Shown: positions 1 to 12,413 of the stretch, piece by piece
How the letters are laid out: the number at the start of each line of letters is the position of its first letter
How positions within the stretch are numbered: the first letter of the stretch is position 1
NCBI RefSeq assembly: GCF_001969445.1
Contig: NZ_CP017297.1
Span: 434,001 to 498,000, forward strand
Direction: 5' to 3'
Source of the DNA: Brachybacterium sp. P6-10-X1
GTDB lineage: Bacteria; Actinomycetota; Actinomycetes; Actinomycetales; Dermabacteraceae
Length of the DNA: 64,000 nt
Position numbers and translations under genes: made by a program
Notes under the pieces: model-generated
Told to the model about the DNA's origin: nothing
What the model saw: only the letters and a program-made list of their open reading frames with translations
Databases searched by the model: none

Positions 1-1
1 C

Positions 2-3146
<3,145 letters not shown>

Positions 3147-3154
<8 letters not shown>

Positions 3155-4625
3155 TCCCCGGGGATTCCTGCGCTACCGCGACCGCGAACTGCCCGCGCGC
3201 CGTCCCGTGCCGGTGCGTCTGATGGACTGGCGGGAGGTGTACGAGGCCCGCGAGCAGGGCACTCTCGACGTCGTCTCCCGACAGGCCGGACGCTGCATGA
3301 ACTGCGGCATCCCGTTCTGCCACCAGGGCTGCCCGCTGGGCAACCTGATCCCAGAATGGAACGACCTCGTCTACCGCGAGGACTGGCGGGAGGCGAGCGA
3401 GCGCCTGCACGCGACCAACAACTTCCCGGAGTTCACCGGCCGCGCCTGCCCCGCACCGTGCGAGTCCAGCTGCGTGCTGGGCATCAACCAGCCGCCGGTC
3501 ACCATCAAGAACATCGAGGTCTCGATCATCGACCGTGCGTTCGCCGAGGGCTGGGTCCAGCCCGTGGAGCCCTCCCGGCAGACGGGTCGCGCGGTCGCCG
3601 TCGTCGGCTCCGGTCCTGCCGGGCTGGCAGCCGCCCAGCAGCTCACCCGGGCCGGGCACACCGTGGTCGTCCTCGAACGGGAGGATCGCCTCGGCGGCCT
3701 GCTGCGCTACGGGATCCCCGAGTTCAAGCTCGAGAAGCGCCACGTGGACCGCCGTCTGCAGCAGCTGCGCGCGGAGGGCACCCGCTTCCGCACCGGGGTC
3801 GACGTCGGCGGCACGGGGCCGGACGCGCTGTCCGTCGCCGAGCTCCGCTCCCGCTTCGACGCGGTGGTCCTGGCGACCGGGGCAGACGCCCCGCGGGAGC
3901 TGACGGTCCCCGGCCGCGGGGCCACCGGCATCCACCCGGCCATGGAGTACCTGACCCAGGCGAACCGGCTGGTGGAGGGGGACTGGATCGCCGATCCCCT
4001 CTCGGCCGAGGGCAAGGACGTGGTGATCATCGGCGGCGGCGACACGGGCGCGGACTGCCTGGGCACCGCCCTGCGGCAGGGCGCCCGCTCCGTCACCACC
4101 CTCGCGATCGGCACGCAGCCGCCCGCGGAACGGGACGAGTCCCAGCCCTGGCCGACCCATCCGCTGCTGTTCGAGGTCTCCGCCGCCCACGAGGAAGGCG
4201 GCGATCGCTCCTTCCTGGCCTCGACCACCGGGTTCGAGGTGGACGCGGACGGCGCGGTGAGCGGGTTGAAGGTCTCCCGCACCGAGTACCGGGACGGCGA
4301 CCGACGGCCCGCCCCCGGCACCGGGACCGTCCTGCCGGCCACGCTCGTGCTGATCGCGATGGGCTTCGCCGGCGCCCGCGAGGACGGCCTGCTGGCGGAT
4401 CTCGGGGTGGAGCTCACCGCCCGTGGCACCATCGCGCACGATCAGCAGTGGACCACGACCGCCTCCGACGTGTTCACCGCGGGCGACTGCGCCCGAGGTC
4501 AGAGCCTGATCGTGTGGGCGATCGCCGAGGGCCGCGCCTGCGCCGCCGCCGTCGACCGCCATCTGATGGGCTCCAGCTCCCTGCCGGCGCCGGTGCGCCC
4601 CGGGGAGAAGCCCGTCACGGTGTGA
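3147..4625 (+). CDS. gltD: glutamate synthase small subunit
   Basis: Predicted 492 residues, usual for the family. It passes electrons from NADPH through FAD and Fe-S clusters to GltB. The N-terminus carries the cysteine motifs CMNCGIPFCHQGCPLG and CPAPCESSC for 4Fe-4S clusters. An FAD Rossmann motif GSGPAG and a second dinucleotide motif GGGDTG follow. The start ATG at 3147 is chosen because MADPRGFLRYRDRE matches the usual N-terminus and the overlap with the gltB stop is typical of coupling. An in-frame ATG 13 codons upstream lies inside gltB and gives an unrelated extension. It ends TGA at 4623-4625, with 102 nt before pyk and no clear terminator hairpin there. Confidence 0.97.
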
Positions 4626-4727
4626 AAGACTAGGGGCGACCACGCGATGCTGCGGCCCGTCCGGCAGTGCGCTTCGTGGTGCCCGCCGGAAGGCTGCGGC
4701 CCTTACTCGAACTACTGATGGGTTGAC

Positions 4728-6203
4728 ATGCGAAAAGCGAAGATCGTCTGCACACTGGGTCCGGCGACCAACACGTACGAACAGATCCGGACCTTGATCG
4801 AGGCGGGTATGAACGTGGCGAGGATGAACCTCAGCCACGGCTCGCACGACGAGCACGAGCAGGTCTACGCGAACATCCGCCGGGCCGCCGAGGACCTCGG
4901 TCGCAATGTCGCCGTGCTGGTCGACCTCCAGGGGCCGAAGATCCGCCTGGGCACCTTCTCCGACGGACCGCACCAGCTCGAGGTCGGCGACACCTTCGTG
5001 ATCACCACGGACGACATCGTCGGCACCCGGGAGCGGGTCTCGACCACGTTCAAGGGCCTGCCGGGCGACTGCCGCCCCGGCGACGTCCTGCTGATCGACG
5101 ACGGCAAGGTCTCCGTCCGCGTCACCGATGTCTCCGACACCGAGGTCCGGACCGTCGTCGAGGTGCCCGGCCCGGTCTCGAACAACAAGGGCATCAACCT
5201 CCCCGGCGTCGCCGTGTCGGTGCCCGCCATGAGCGAGAAGGACGTCGACGATCTGCGCTGGGGCCTCGCGCTCGGGGCCGACGTGATCGCCCTGTCCTTC
5301 GTGCGCGACGCCCACGACATGGACCAGGTCCTGCGCATCATGCAGGAGGAGGGCCGCCGGGTCCCCGTCATCGCGAAGATCGAGAAGCCGCAGGCCGTGC
5401 GCGCGCTGCGGTCCATCGTCGGCGCCTTCGACGGCATCATGGTCGCTCGCGGCGACCTCGGCGTCGAGCTGCCGCTGGAGCAGGTCCCGCTGGTGCAGAA
5501 GCGCGCCATCGAGCTCGCCCGCCGCAATGCCAAGCCGGTCATCGTCGCCACTCAGGTGCTCGAGTCGATGATCGAGAGCCCGCGCCCCACCCGCGCCGAG
5601 GCGTCGGACTGCGCCAACGCGATCCTCGACGGCGCCGACGCGGTCATGCTCTCGGGCGAGACCAGCGTGGGCAAGTACCCCTTCGAGGCGGTCCGCACGA
5701 TGGCCCGCATCATCACCAACACCGAGGAGAACGGCGCCGACCGGATCCTCCCGCTGGGCACCATCCCCCACACCCGCGGCGGGGCGATCACCCGCGCGGC
5801 CGCCGAGATCGGCGACCAGCTCTCCGCGCAGTACCTGGTGACCTTCACCGAGTCGGGCGACACCGCGCGCCGCCTGTCGCGCCTGCGGCCCTCCATCCCG
5901 CTGCTGGCCATGACGCCCTACCCGGAGGTCGCGCGCCAGCTGTCGCTGACCTGGGGCACCGAGGCGCACCTGGTGCCCATGCAGAAGGACTCCGACGCGA
6001 TGGTCGCCGAGGTCGACGACCTGCTGCGCGAGCACAAGGGATTGCAGAAGAACGATCTGGTCGTCGTGGCGGCCGGCTCGCCCCCCGGCGTCCACGGCTC
6101 GACCAACACGCTGCGCGTGCACCGCATCGGTGACCTCGACGGGACCGAGTCCGCCCGCATCGAGGCGGACAACATCGCCGCCGGCCCGCAGGCGCAGGCC
6201 TGA
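4728..6203 (+). CDS. pyk: pyruvate kinase
   Basis: Predicted 491 residues, full length for bacterial pyruvate kinase, which makes pyruvate and ATP from phosphoenolpyruvate and ADP in lower glycolysis. The N-terminus RKAKIVCTLGPAT, the catalytic-lysine region IAKIEKPQAV and the signature MVARGDLGVELP are all present. The catalytic barrel and C-terminal allosteric domain are intact. The ATG at 4728 lies directly before the conserved N-terminus; no strong Shine-Dalgarno is seen, only a weak purine stretch. It has its own 102-nt leader after gltD and a large palindromic hairpin immediately after the stop, so it is probably monocistronic. It forms the left chromosomal flank of the integrated island. 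Confidence 0.97.
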   Translation: MRKAKIVCTLGPATNTYEQIRTLIEAGMNVARMNLSHGSHDEHEQVYANIRRAAEDLGRNVAVLVDLQGPKIRLGTFSDGPHQLEVGDTFVITTDDIVGTRERVSTTFKGLPGDCRPGDVLLIDDGKVSVRVTDVSDTEVRTVVEVPGPVSNNKGINLPGVAVSVPAMSEKDVDDLRWGLALGADVIALSFVRDAHDMDQVLRIMQEEGRRVPVIAKIEKPQAVRALRSIVGAFDGIMVARGDLGVELPLEQVPLVQKRAIELARRNAKPVIVATQVLESMIESPRPTRAEASDCANAILDGADAVMLSGETSVGKYPFEAVRTMARIITNTEENGADRILPLGTIPHTRGGAITRAAAEIGDQLSAQYLVTFTESGDTARRLSRLRPSIPLLAMTPYPEVARQLSLTWGTEAHLVPMQKDSDAMVAEVDDLLREHKGLQKNDLVVVAAGSPPGVHGSTNTLRVHRIGDLDGTESARIEADNIAAGPQAQA

Positions 6204-6220
6204 CACCCGGAGGCGTACGA

Positions 6221-6252
6221 CGGCGCCCACGGCCTGCAGGCCGTGGGCGCCG
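6221..6252 (+). terminator. pyk transcription terminator, perfect palindrome
   Basis: A perfect 32-nt inverted repeat, folding as a ~14-bp GC stem with a TGCA tetraloop, begins 17 nt after the pyk stop. There is no T-tract, which is common in high-GC Actinobacteria. It ends 4 bp before the left att repeat, so it belongs to the chromosome and not to the island. Confidence 0.8.
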
Positions 6253-6256
6253 TGGT

Positions 6257-6283
6257 GGTGCCGGATGCGGGACTCGAACCCGC
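6257..6283. repeat. left attachment site (tRNA-Leu 3' fragment)
   Basis: 27 bp identical to 21218-21244. It contains the T-arm strand (gactcgaaccc) and acceptor strand (gccggat) of tRNA-Leu in minus orientation. Downstream sequence (6284 onward) does not complete a tRNA, so this is the duplicated att core, not a second tRNA gene. Confidence 0.9.
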
Positions 6284-6375
6284 CCTACATGGCCGTGTGA
6301 CCACGTATTACCTGGTCAGAGCCGAGTTGCGGATTCACGATGGATCTCGTAGCTAGGCGTGGGATAACGGAAGTC

Positions 6376-6394
6376 TGTGCTCAAAATGTGCTCA
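6376..6394. repeat. candidate integrase arm-type sites, left end
   Basis: Two copies of tgtgctca at 6376-6383 and 6387-6394, spaced 11 bp apart, lie between the left att core and the integrase stop codon. The same octamer with the same 11-bp spacing recurs at the right end. Position and spacing fit arm-type binding sites for a tyrosine integrase. No binding data are available, so this is inference. Confidence 0.5.
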
Positions 6395-6407
6395 CGCGAC
6401 GGCGGCC

Positions 6408-7157
6408 TCAGCGCCCGCCACGAGCAGCTCGACGCGGCTTCTGCGCAGCCAGGAACTTCTCCCGCGCCTCCCCGATGCGCTCGGATACGGTATCGAGGTC
6501 CGTGTCGAACAGATCGGCATAGGTGTCGAGCGTCAGCGCCGCCGAACGATGGCCGAGCATCCGCTGGACGGCCTTGACCGAGGCACCTGACTGGACCGCG
6601 AGGGAAGCAGCAGTGTGCCGCAGATCGTGGATCCGGAGATAGTCGACCTCGGCCGAGTCGAGCGTGGACTCCCACCAACGCTTGCCGTCCGCATCCCTTG
6701 CCGGCTGCCGAAGATGCTTCTGGGCCTTCGAAACGAACAGCATGTCGTTGCCGCGGAGCTTGTTGTCCGCCAGATGCTTCCCGATCGCGTCGACGAGGAA
6801 CCTCGGCGCCGGGACCGACCGGAACTCCTCGGACTTCGTGGTGTCGACGACGAACCCCTTGTTGGTGATCGCCACCGACCTCGTCACCGAGATGCGACCT
6901 CGGGACAGATCGATGTCCGACGCCCGCAGCTCGGTCGCCTCACCCCACCGCAGCCCGCAGTACGCCAGTACGAGCACCAGCACTTCGTACTGGCCCGAAA
7001 TCTTGCCCGCAGCTCGAGAGATCGCATCCACCTCGCCATGAGTCAGATAGCGCGACGCCGCCTTCTTCTTCCGTGGCAGCTCCAGTGACTCGTCCCGGGC
7101 CGGGTTCGCAACGATCTTCCGGGCCCGCACAGCTCGATCGAGGATGCCAGCAAGCAC
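6408..7157 (-). pseudogene. tyrosine recombinase/integrase, N-terminally truncated
   Basis: The 249 visible residues cover the end of the SAM-like domain and the complete catalytic domain of a phage-type tyrosine integrase. Catalytic signatures are visible: an Arg in CGLRWGEATEL, HDLRHTAAS, the MLGH region and the nucleophile Tyr in TLDTYADLF. The usual ~120-150 N-terminal residues (arm-binding and most of the core-binding domain) are missing. Upstream of 7157 the frame stays open but becomes low-complexity Ser/Arg/Cys sequence, and a different coding-like frame begins on the other strand. So the gene appears cut at about 7160. A GTG at 7155-7157 could start a short product, but such a protein would lack arm-site binding. 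It lies next to the left att repeat, the expected place for this element's integrase. Confidence 0.8.
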
Positions 7158-7162
7158 GCCGC

Positions 7163-7447
7163 TCGTTCGGCAAGAACGCGATCGAGATCGGCATGAGCGG
7201 GTGGAGCAAGAGCCTCTTCGACTCGGAGCAGGTCGGCTACGACGAGCTCGAGATCGACACCAGCGACCAGGGCTCCAATCTTCGAGCTCGCGCCACGGTC
7301 ACGCTCCCCGACGGCATGGAGGTAGACGTCGACGACTTCGACACCGCAGCGGCGGTGCAGGACTGGTCGCCGGACAGCGTACGCAGCGTCTCGCGAGACG
7401 CCTCGGACGAGAGGGTTCTGGAAGATCTCACGCGGCTGGCCGCCCGG
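7163..7447 (+). pseudogene. orphan coding fragment, unknown family
   Basis: A plus-strand frame with normal codon bias reads SFGKNAIEIGMSGWSKSLF, then continues to DGMEVDVDDFDT and EDLTRLAARI. It begins abruptly at the integrase break near 7160 and runs into the 3' end of the sulfatase gene at about 7448. It therefore looks like the inside of a gene truncated on both sides. An ATG at 7193 would give a roughly 100-residue ORF ending at 7501, but its last 18 residues are only the antisense of the sulfatase. I do not recognise the family. It marks a recombination scar between the integrase and the cargo genes. Confidence 0.4.
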
Positions 7448-7448
7448 A

Positions 7449-9698
7449 TCAGTCGATCACCTCGTGGTAAGTGCCATCGCCCCCGTCGTCAGCCAAGGTG
7501 AGCTCGACCTTCTCGAGCTGACCGGTGAACGGGAAAGGCCGGGGATAACGATCACTGACGGGAGAGAGTGCATCACGTCCAATCTCCAATCCCTGCCATG
7601 ACAGCATGTAGCGCGCTGTCGAGGGAAGATGGACGCCTCCCACCGGCATGCCGTCGACGCGCAGCTCGACGGCGCCCTGAAGGGTTCCAGTTCGAGTGAA
7701 GTGCATCGCGAGCAGGTGCCGACCATTATCAAGAATGGCGGGGCCGGCGGCATGCCGCCGTGTGCCCTGATGGTTGTATTCATAGTGGAGCTCACGATCG
7801 GCCAGCCACAGAACATAGCCACCGTTGACGTCACCCTGGCTGATCAGCACTCCTTCGTCATTCCCGGCCGTGTCGACCGTGGCTTCGATGCGGTGGGAAC
7901 GGTCGTAGATCAACGGTGTCACGCCAGCGGGGATTCGCCCGACTCCACGATGCAGGACGAAGTGATTCCGGCGGCGTGGGGAGGCGGCGCTGTGGTACTT
8001 AGCCGCTCGTTCCGCGAAATTGCGGTCATCGAGCGGGAAAACTCCGTGCCGATCCGCCTCGGACCACCAGCGACCGATGAGCTCATGCAGGATCTCCGGG
8101 CGTTCGGCTGCGAGGTCATGGCATTCAGAGAAGTCTTCGGCCAAGTTGTACAACTCCCACCGGTCCGCTGAGTAGGAAGTATGTCTCTCGTGGTACGCGA
8201 CCGCCTTCCAGCCCTCATGGACGATGGCCCGGTGGCCGTACATTTCGAAGTACTGCGTGGGATGTGAGGTCGGTGCCGTCCCGTCGACGAAGGAGTACTG
8301 CATGGACACTCCGTGCACGGGGAGCTGGGGAACGCCGCGATGTTCTTCGGGTGGCTCGATGCCCACGACATCGAGGATCGTAGGAGCGATGTCGATGACA
8401 TCGTGGAACTGGTTTCGCCGTTCGCCTGCGACTTCCGCCAGCCTGCGCGGCCAGGACACGATCAGCGGGGCCCGGACTCCACCGGCGTGTACGTTCTGCT
8501 TGTACCTCTTCAATGGAGTGTTCCCGACCTGGGCCCAGCCCCACGGATAGTTGCTGTGGCAACGCCAGGTACCGATATCTTCGATCTGTGCCAGCGCGTC
8601 CTCGAGTTGCACCGGGTCGCCGTTTTCATAGGCGATGGTGTTGGTCGTACCGTCTGGCCCCCCTTCCTGGCTTGCACCGTTGTCCGACATCAGCAGGATG
8701 AGGGTGTTGTCGTGGACACCCAAGTGCTCCAGGTGTGCGATCAGCCGTTCCAGCTGGTCGTCGGTATGCTCGAGCATCGCGGCGAAGGCCTCCTGCAGTC
8801 GCGCCATGACTCGCTGCTCATCGGGGGAGAGATCGTCCCAAGGCTGTACCCCGTCGTTTCGCGGAGCCAGAGCGGTTCCCTCGGGCACGATGCCAAGCTC
8901 GATCTGGCGTTGCAGCCGCCGTTCGCGAACGACATCCCACCCTTCTTCGTAGCGTCCGCGCACGCGGTCGAGGTATTCGGCGTGCGACTGGTGTGGACAG
9001 TGGGCTGCCCCGAGGGCGAGGTACGCGAAGTAGGGCTTATGAGGTGCCACGGACTTGTGATCTGAGATGTAGTCGATCAGGTGATCGACGAGATCATCGG
9101 TGAGGTGGTAGCCCTCCTCCGGCGATGCCGGTGGGTCGACCCGATGATTGTCCTGGACGAGCTCGGGAAAGAAGTGGTCGGTCAACCCCTCGAGAAAGCC
9201 ATAGTGCTGGTCGAAGCCGCGCCCCAGTGGCCACTGGTCATACGGCCCGGCGCTGGAGGTCTGATCCATCGGGGTTAGATGCCATTTCCCGAAGGCGGCG
9301 GTGTTGTAGCCACGGTCACGAAGCAGTTCCTGGACCATGGCAGCACGTGGTGACACTGCGCCGCGTTTTCCGGGGTAGCCGCTATCAGCGTTCGAGAGCA
9401 TGGACATGCCCACTGCATGGTGATTGCGCCCCGTGAGGAGACTGGCACGAGTTGGCGAGCACAGCGGTGTGACATGGAAGTTTGTGTAAGTGAGCCCGGA
9501 TGCGGCCAGGCCATCCATGGTCGGGGTTGCGATCTCGGAACCGAAGCATCCCAGGCTTCCGAAACCGACGTCGTCCAGGACAATCATGATGACGTCGGGC
9601 GACTCCGCGGCTGGGCGGGCCGCCTCAGGCCACCAGGGCTCGCTATCTCGATAGGTGGTGCCGACGGTAGCCCGGCCTGCGATTGGATGCTCGGACAT
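7449..9698 (-). CDS. type I sulfatase (arylsulfatase family) with C-terminal beta-sandwich
   Basis: Predicted 749 residues, in the size class of large actinobacterial arylsulfatases. Hydrolyses sulfate monoesters using a formylglycine made from Cys80 in the C-S-P-T-R motif. Metal ligands are suggested by LDDVGFGS near residue 41 and LMSDNGASQ in the middle of the protein. Residues ~590-745 look like a LamG/concanavalin-type beta-sandwich. No signal peptide is visible, so it is probably cytoplasmic or exported by a non-classical route. The ATG at 9696-9698 has a good Shine-Dalgarno (AAAGGAA). It follows the MFS gene by 47 nt on the same strand, so the two form one operon, with the transporter first. 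No formylglycine-generating enzyme lies in the island, so maturation must come from elsewhere. Substrate unknown; an organic or aryl sulfate is the best guess. Confidence 0.9.
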   Translation of the reverse strand: MSEHPIAGRATVGTTYRDSEPWWPEAARPAAESPDVIMIVLDDVGFGSLGCFGSEIATPTMDGLAASGLTYTNFHVTPLCSPTRASLLTGRNHHAVGMSMLSNADSGYPGKRGAVSPRAAMVQELLRDRGYNTAAFGKWHLTPMDQTSSAGPYDQWPLGRGFDQHYGFLEGLTDHFFPELVQDNHRVDPPASPEEGYHLTDDLVDHLIDYISDHKSVAPHKPYFAYLALGAAHCPHQSHAEYLDRVRGRYEEGWDVVRERRLQRQIELGIVPEGTALAPRNDGVQPWDDLSPDEQRVMARLQEAFAAMLEHTDDQLERLIAHLEHLGVHDNTLILLMSDNGASQEGGPDGTTNTIAYENGDPVQLEDALAQIEDIGTWRCHSNYPWGWAQVGNTPLKRYKQNVHAGGVRAPLIVSWPRRLAEVAGERRNQFHDVIDIAPTILDVVGIEPPEEHRGVPQLPVHGVSMQYSFVDGTAPTSHPTQYFEMYGHRAIVHEGWKAVAYHERHTSYSADRWELYNLAEDFSECHDLAAERPEILHELIGRWWSEADRHGVFPLDDRNFAERAAKYHSAASPRRRNHFVLHRGVGRIPAGVTPLIYDRSHRIEATVDTAGNDEGVLISQGDVNGGYVLWLADRELHYEYNHQGTRRHAAGPAILDNGRHLLAMHFTRTGTLQGAVELRVDGMPVGGVHLPSTARYMLSWQGLEIGRDALSPVSDRYPRPFPFTGQLEKVELTLADDGGDGTYHEVID

Positions 9699-9745
9699 GG
9701 GGTTCCTTTCTGACGAGGGACGAGAAGGCTCGCGAGCACGAGGAC

Positions 9746-11107
9746 TTATGTGCTGGAGCTGAATCGAGTCGCGCCCCGGGCGAGATCGTCGAGGCTGCGC
9801 CCCTTGGTCTCCGGTGCGAGTACAAAGACGACGGCGAAGTTGATGAGCGCAGCCACAGCGATCACGGTGAAGATCCCGTGGCCGATGGCGTCGTAGAGAG
9901 TGGGCAGGGCGAGCGTGCCGAGGACGCTCCCCAGTTTCCCGATCATGTTCACGATCCCGATCGCGCGCCCACGGATCGAGGCTGGGAAGAGTTCAGGTGC
10001 CCATGCGTAGAAGGCGATCGAGGTGCCTCCGTTGATCACAGCGATCGCGACACCAAAAGCGATCAGCACCAATGGAACGACGGCGATTCCCCAGTACATG
10101 CTCAAGCAGGCGAGGATGAGCATGCCGAGGCAGCTGAGCGCAACGATCCGTCGGCCGACGGATTCAATCAGCCAGAGGCAAACTGCGGTGCCGACGGCAG
10201 CCGCCACTAGCGTCGACGCCCCGGTGAACAACAGGGCCGTGTACGCCTGCGGACTAACGATCCGAGTGATCAGAGTCGGCTGGTAGAGCAGGATCGCTGA
10301 GCCGTAGAGGTTGTTGAATCCCCAGTAGACGGCCATGCAGAGCAGCAGCCAGATGAAGGGACGCCGGAACAGGACGCTCAGCCGCGCAGGTGCGTAGGTG
10401 GAAACTGGGCGGTGTGTGGGAGCGGAGCTTGCCTCCGTGCCGCGGGCGTACTTCCAGGCCGCCATGGCGTCCTCGTGACGGCCGCGCGCTTCGAGCCAGT
10501 ACGGAGATTCGGGTGTCTTATGCCTCAGGAAGAGCAGTATGAGGGCGGGGATTGCTCCCGTCGCGAGCACCCATCGCCAGTGGTCTTCGTTCCCGGCGAT
10601 GAGGTATATCGCCAGGGTCACCACGATGGCCAGAACCCCGCCGAGCATCCAGGCGACTCCACCCATCCCGGTGAAGGTGCCTCGGCGTTGGCGGGGGATG
10701 AATTCCGCGACGAGCGCTGCGGACGGCGGCATGTCGGCGCCGATCGCCAGGCCCACGACGAAGCGCAGGAGGATCAGGGGTGCGAGGGAGGGAACCGCGA
10801 TGGTGAGCAGGGAACCCACGACGAACAGGAGCATCGAAGTAAAGAAGATTGGCTTGCGTCCGAAGCGGTCCGTGAGCGGTCCGGAGATCGGCGATCCCAC
10901 TGCCATACCGATGAAAGCGGCCGCAGTGAGCAGGCCGACTTGCCCGGGGGTGAGGTCGAATTCCGGACGGATCGCGAGCAGGGCCCCTCCGAGGATGAGC
11001 AGGTCGTATCCGTCGACGAAGTACCCGCCGATGGCGGTGAGTGCAATGCGTCGTTGTCCGCTGGTGAGAGCACCGGAGTCGAAGGAGATCTGAGACGTCG
11101 TCGTCAT
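9746..11107 (-). CDS. MFS transporter, sugar/organic acid porter type
   Basis: Predicted 453 residues with about 12 hydrophobic segments. Motifs of the major facilitator superfamily are clear: DRFGRKP in the loop between helices 2 and 3, and PESPYWL after helix 6, as in sugar-porter and related metabolite:H+ symporters. It sits in the inner membrane. It is the first gene of a two-gene operon with the downstream sulfatase and is divergent from a LysR-type gene 98 bp away. That suggests uptake of a sulfated compound or export/import of its desulfated product, induced by the LysR protein. The substrate cannot be read from sequence. ATG start at 11105-11107 fits the family N-terminus (short polar tail, then helix 1). 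Confidence 0.88.
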   Translation of the reverse strand: MTTTSQISFDSGALTSGQRRIALTAIGGYFVDGYDLLILGGALLAIRPEFDLTPGQVGLLTAAAFIGMAVGSPISGPLTDRFGRKPIFFTSMLLFVVGSLLTIAVPSLAPLILLRFVVGLAIGADMPPSAALVAEFIPRQRRGTFTGMGGVAWMLGGVLAIVVTLAIYLIAGNEDHWRWVLATGAIPALILLFLRHKTPESPYWLEARGRHEDAMAAWKYARGTEASSAPTHRPVSTYAPARLSVLFRRPFIWLLLCMAVYWGFNNLYGSAILLYQPTLITRIVSPQAYTALLFTGASTLVAAAVGTAVCLWLIESVGRRIVALSCLGMLILACLSMYWGIAVVPLVLIAFGVAIAVINGGTSIAFYAWAPELFPASIRGRAIGIVNMIGKLGSVLGTLALPTLYDAIGHGIFTVIAVAALINFAVVFVLAPETKGRSLDDLARGATRFSSST

Positions 11108-11159
11108 GGAGTTCCTAGGTCGATGAGCAGGGATGATCTCGACAGTAGGGACGTAGACC

Positions 11160-11209
11160 GCATACGTCCAATGCTATTTGCGGCTATTTCCCATATGCTT
11201 GGCGTATGC
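11160..11209. promoter_or_regulatory. candidate LysR operator in the MFS/LysR divergent region
   Basis: A perfect 7-bp inverted repeat, gcatacg (11160-11166) and cgtatgc (11203-11209), flanks a direct repeat gctattt-gcg-gctattt with 10-bp spacing. The right arm overlaps the LysR start codon at 11206, which would fit autoregulation. AT-rich, symmetric and in the shared promoter, it is a plausible LysR-type site; assignment is inference. Confidence 0.45.
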
Positions 11210-12159
11210 CGCAGTCGTCACGTCAGCCGCCGTCGCTCACCTGGATCGCTTCCTTCGTCGCTGTGGTCGAGCAGGGCACTTTCACGGCCGCGGCTGCGGC
11301 GCTGAACCGTGCACAGCCGCGGGTGAGCGCGCATGTGGCTGCGCTGGAGAACCACCTCGGTGCCGCATTGCTTGTCCGCGGCTCTCGCCGGGTGGAGTTG
11401 ACAGCGGCGGGATCGGCCTACCTGCCGCACGCGACTGCAGCGCTCAGCGATCTGCACGATGGCGATGACGCGGTGAGCGCGATGAGCTCGACGATGCAAG
11501 GCAGGGTCCGCGTTGGTGGCTACCCGGGAGCGATGGCCGTCTTCATCGCCCCGCTGATCCGCCGGTTTCGGGCGTTGTACCCCGGAGTCGAGGTGAAGTT
11601 GCGGGAAGCAGATCCGACCGCGCTCGAAGATCTGGTTGCCTCTGGGGAGGTCGATCTCGCCGTGCGGACGGCAGACGTTCCGCAACGGCACCACAACGTA
11701 CCTTCCGAGCAACTGTTCTACGAACGTATCCAGATGATCACTCGCCGGGACCGTCGACCAGTGCACAGTGGTGTTGCGGATCCCTCGATCATCGAGGGGG
11801 CGACAGTCATTGTTAGCGGAGATCCTCTTGGCGGATGGGAGGACTACCGGGATCGCTTGGACCGCATAGGTGTTGAGCCTGAAGAAGTGATCACTGTCGT
11901 GCAACCGACGACAGTCATGGCACTCGTTCGGGAGGGCCTCGGCGTCGGCCTGCTGGGAGCCCTAGCGGCACGCGTGACCATCAGCGACGAGCTGACTGCA
12001 ATGGATCTGCCCGAGCCACTCTGGCTACGGGAAATTAGGGTCTACCGGCGTAGTCAACGCTCTCCCGACGCCGCGGTGTCCGCTTTCGCGGAGCTCCTGC
12101 AGGCGGAGGCGCCGGCGCTGACCGCAGGGCGGACGGTATGGCACCCTCGCTCGACGTGA
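11206..12159 (+). CDS. LysR-family transcriptional regulator
   Basis: Predicted 317 residues. Residues ~12-75 form the LysR winged helix-turn-helix (SFVAVVEQGTFTAAAAALN, then RVSAHVAALENHLGAALLVR), followed by the two-lobe LysR substrate-binding domain (VRVGGYPGAMAVFIAPLI onward). It is divergently transcribed from the MFS/sulfatase operon across 98 bp, the classic arrangement for a LysR activator of the neighbouring genes. The inducer is probably the transported or desulfated compound. The ATG at 11206 is taken because it lies shortly before the HTH; an upstream in-frame start would run into the operator-like repeats. The third-position GC bias is weaker here than in the chromosomal flanks, consistent with transfer. 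Confidence 0.9.
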   Translation: MPQSSRQPPSLTWIASFVAVVEQGTFTAAAAALNRAQPRVSAHVAALENHLGAALLVRGSRRVELTAAGSAYLPHATAALSDLHDGDDAVSAMSSTMQGRVRVGGYPGAMAVFIAPLIRRFRALYPGVEVKLREADPTALEDLVASGEVDLAVRTADVPQRHHNVPSEQLFYERIQMITRRDRRPVHSGVADPSIIEGATVIVSGDPLGGWEDYRDRLDRIGVEPEEVITVVQPTTVMALVREGLGVGLLGALAARVTISDELTAMDLPEPLWLREIRVYRRSQRSPDAAVSAFAELLQAEAPALTAGRTVWHPRST

Positions 12160-12413
12160 CGCGGTGTCTCCGGAGACAGGTTCCACCTGGCGAGGCTGGG
12201 CGACGACATGGGCCCCGTAATCCCTCAGCTATCGCATGCATACGCTGCTCTCCAGTGCGGCGAGAATCGAAGGGTCTACATCCGAATCAAGACAATCGGA
12301 TCAATCGCGAGGAACCGCAAAAATGCGAGAGGTACGTCGATGACTTCGACACGGGGTGAGGATCCAGGAGTCCTCGCGGGAGGGGTGCGCCGCGCCCTGC
12401 GGGAGGCATCGGA
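12160..12413 (+). other. inter-module region with a short coding remnant
   Basis: No full gene. The last 70-80 bp before the IS carry a plus-strand frame with coding-like codons ending VLAGGVRRALREASD, whose TAG stop (12415-12417) lies in the IS terminus. This looks like the tail of a gene cut by the insertion. A 19-bp stretch at 12334-12352 matches 7326-7344 with one mismatch; both read VDDFDT. This may be chance or a shared ancestral fragment. Confidence 0.35.

Noticed and set aside
6257-6340. A second tRNA gene at the left att
   Set aside because: Only the T-arm and acceptor 3' strand are present; no D-arm or anticodon arm can be formed from the following sequence.
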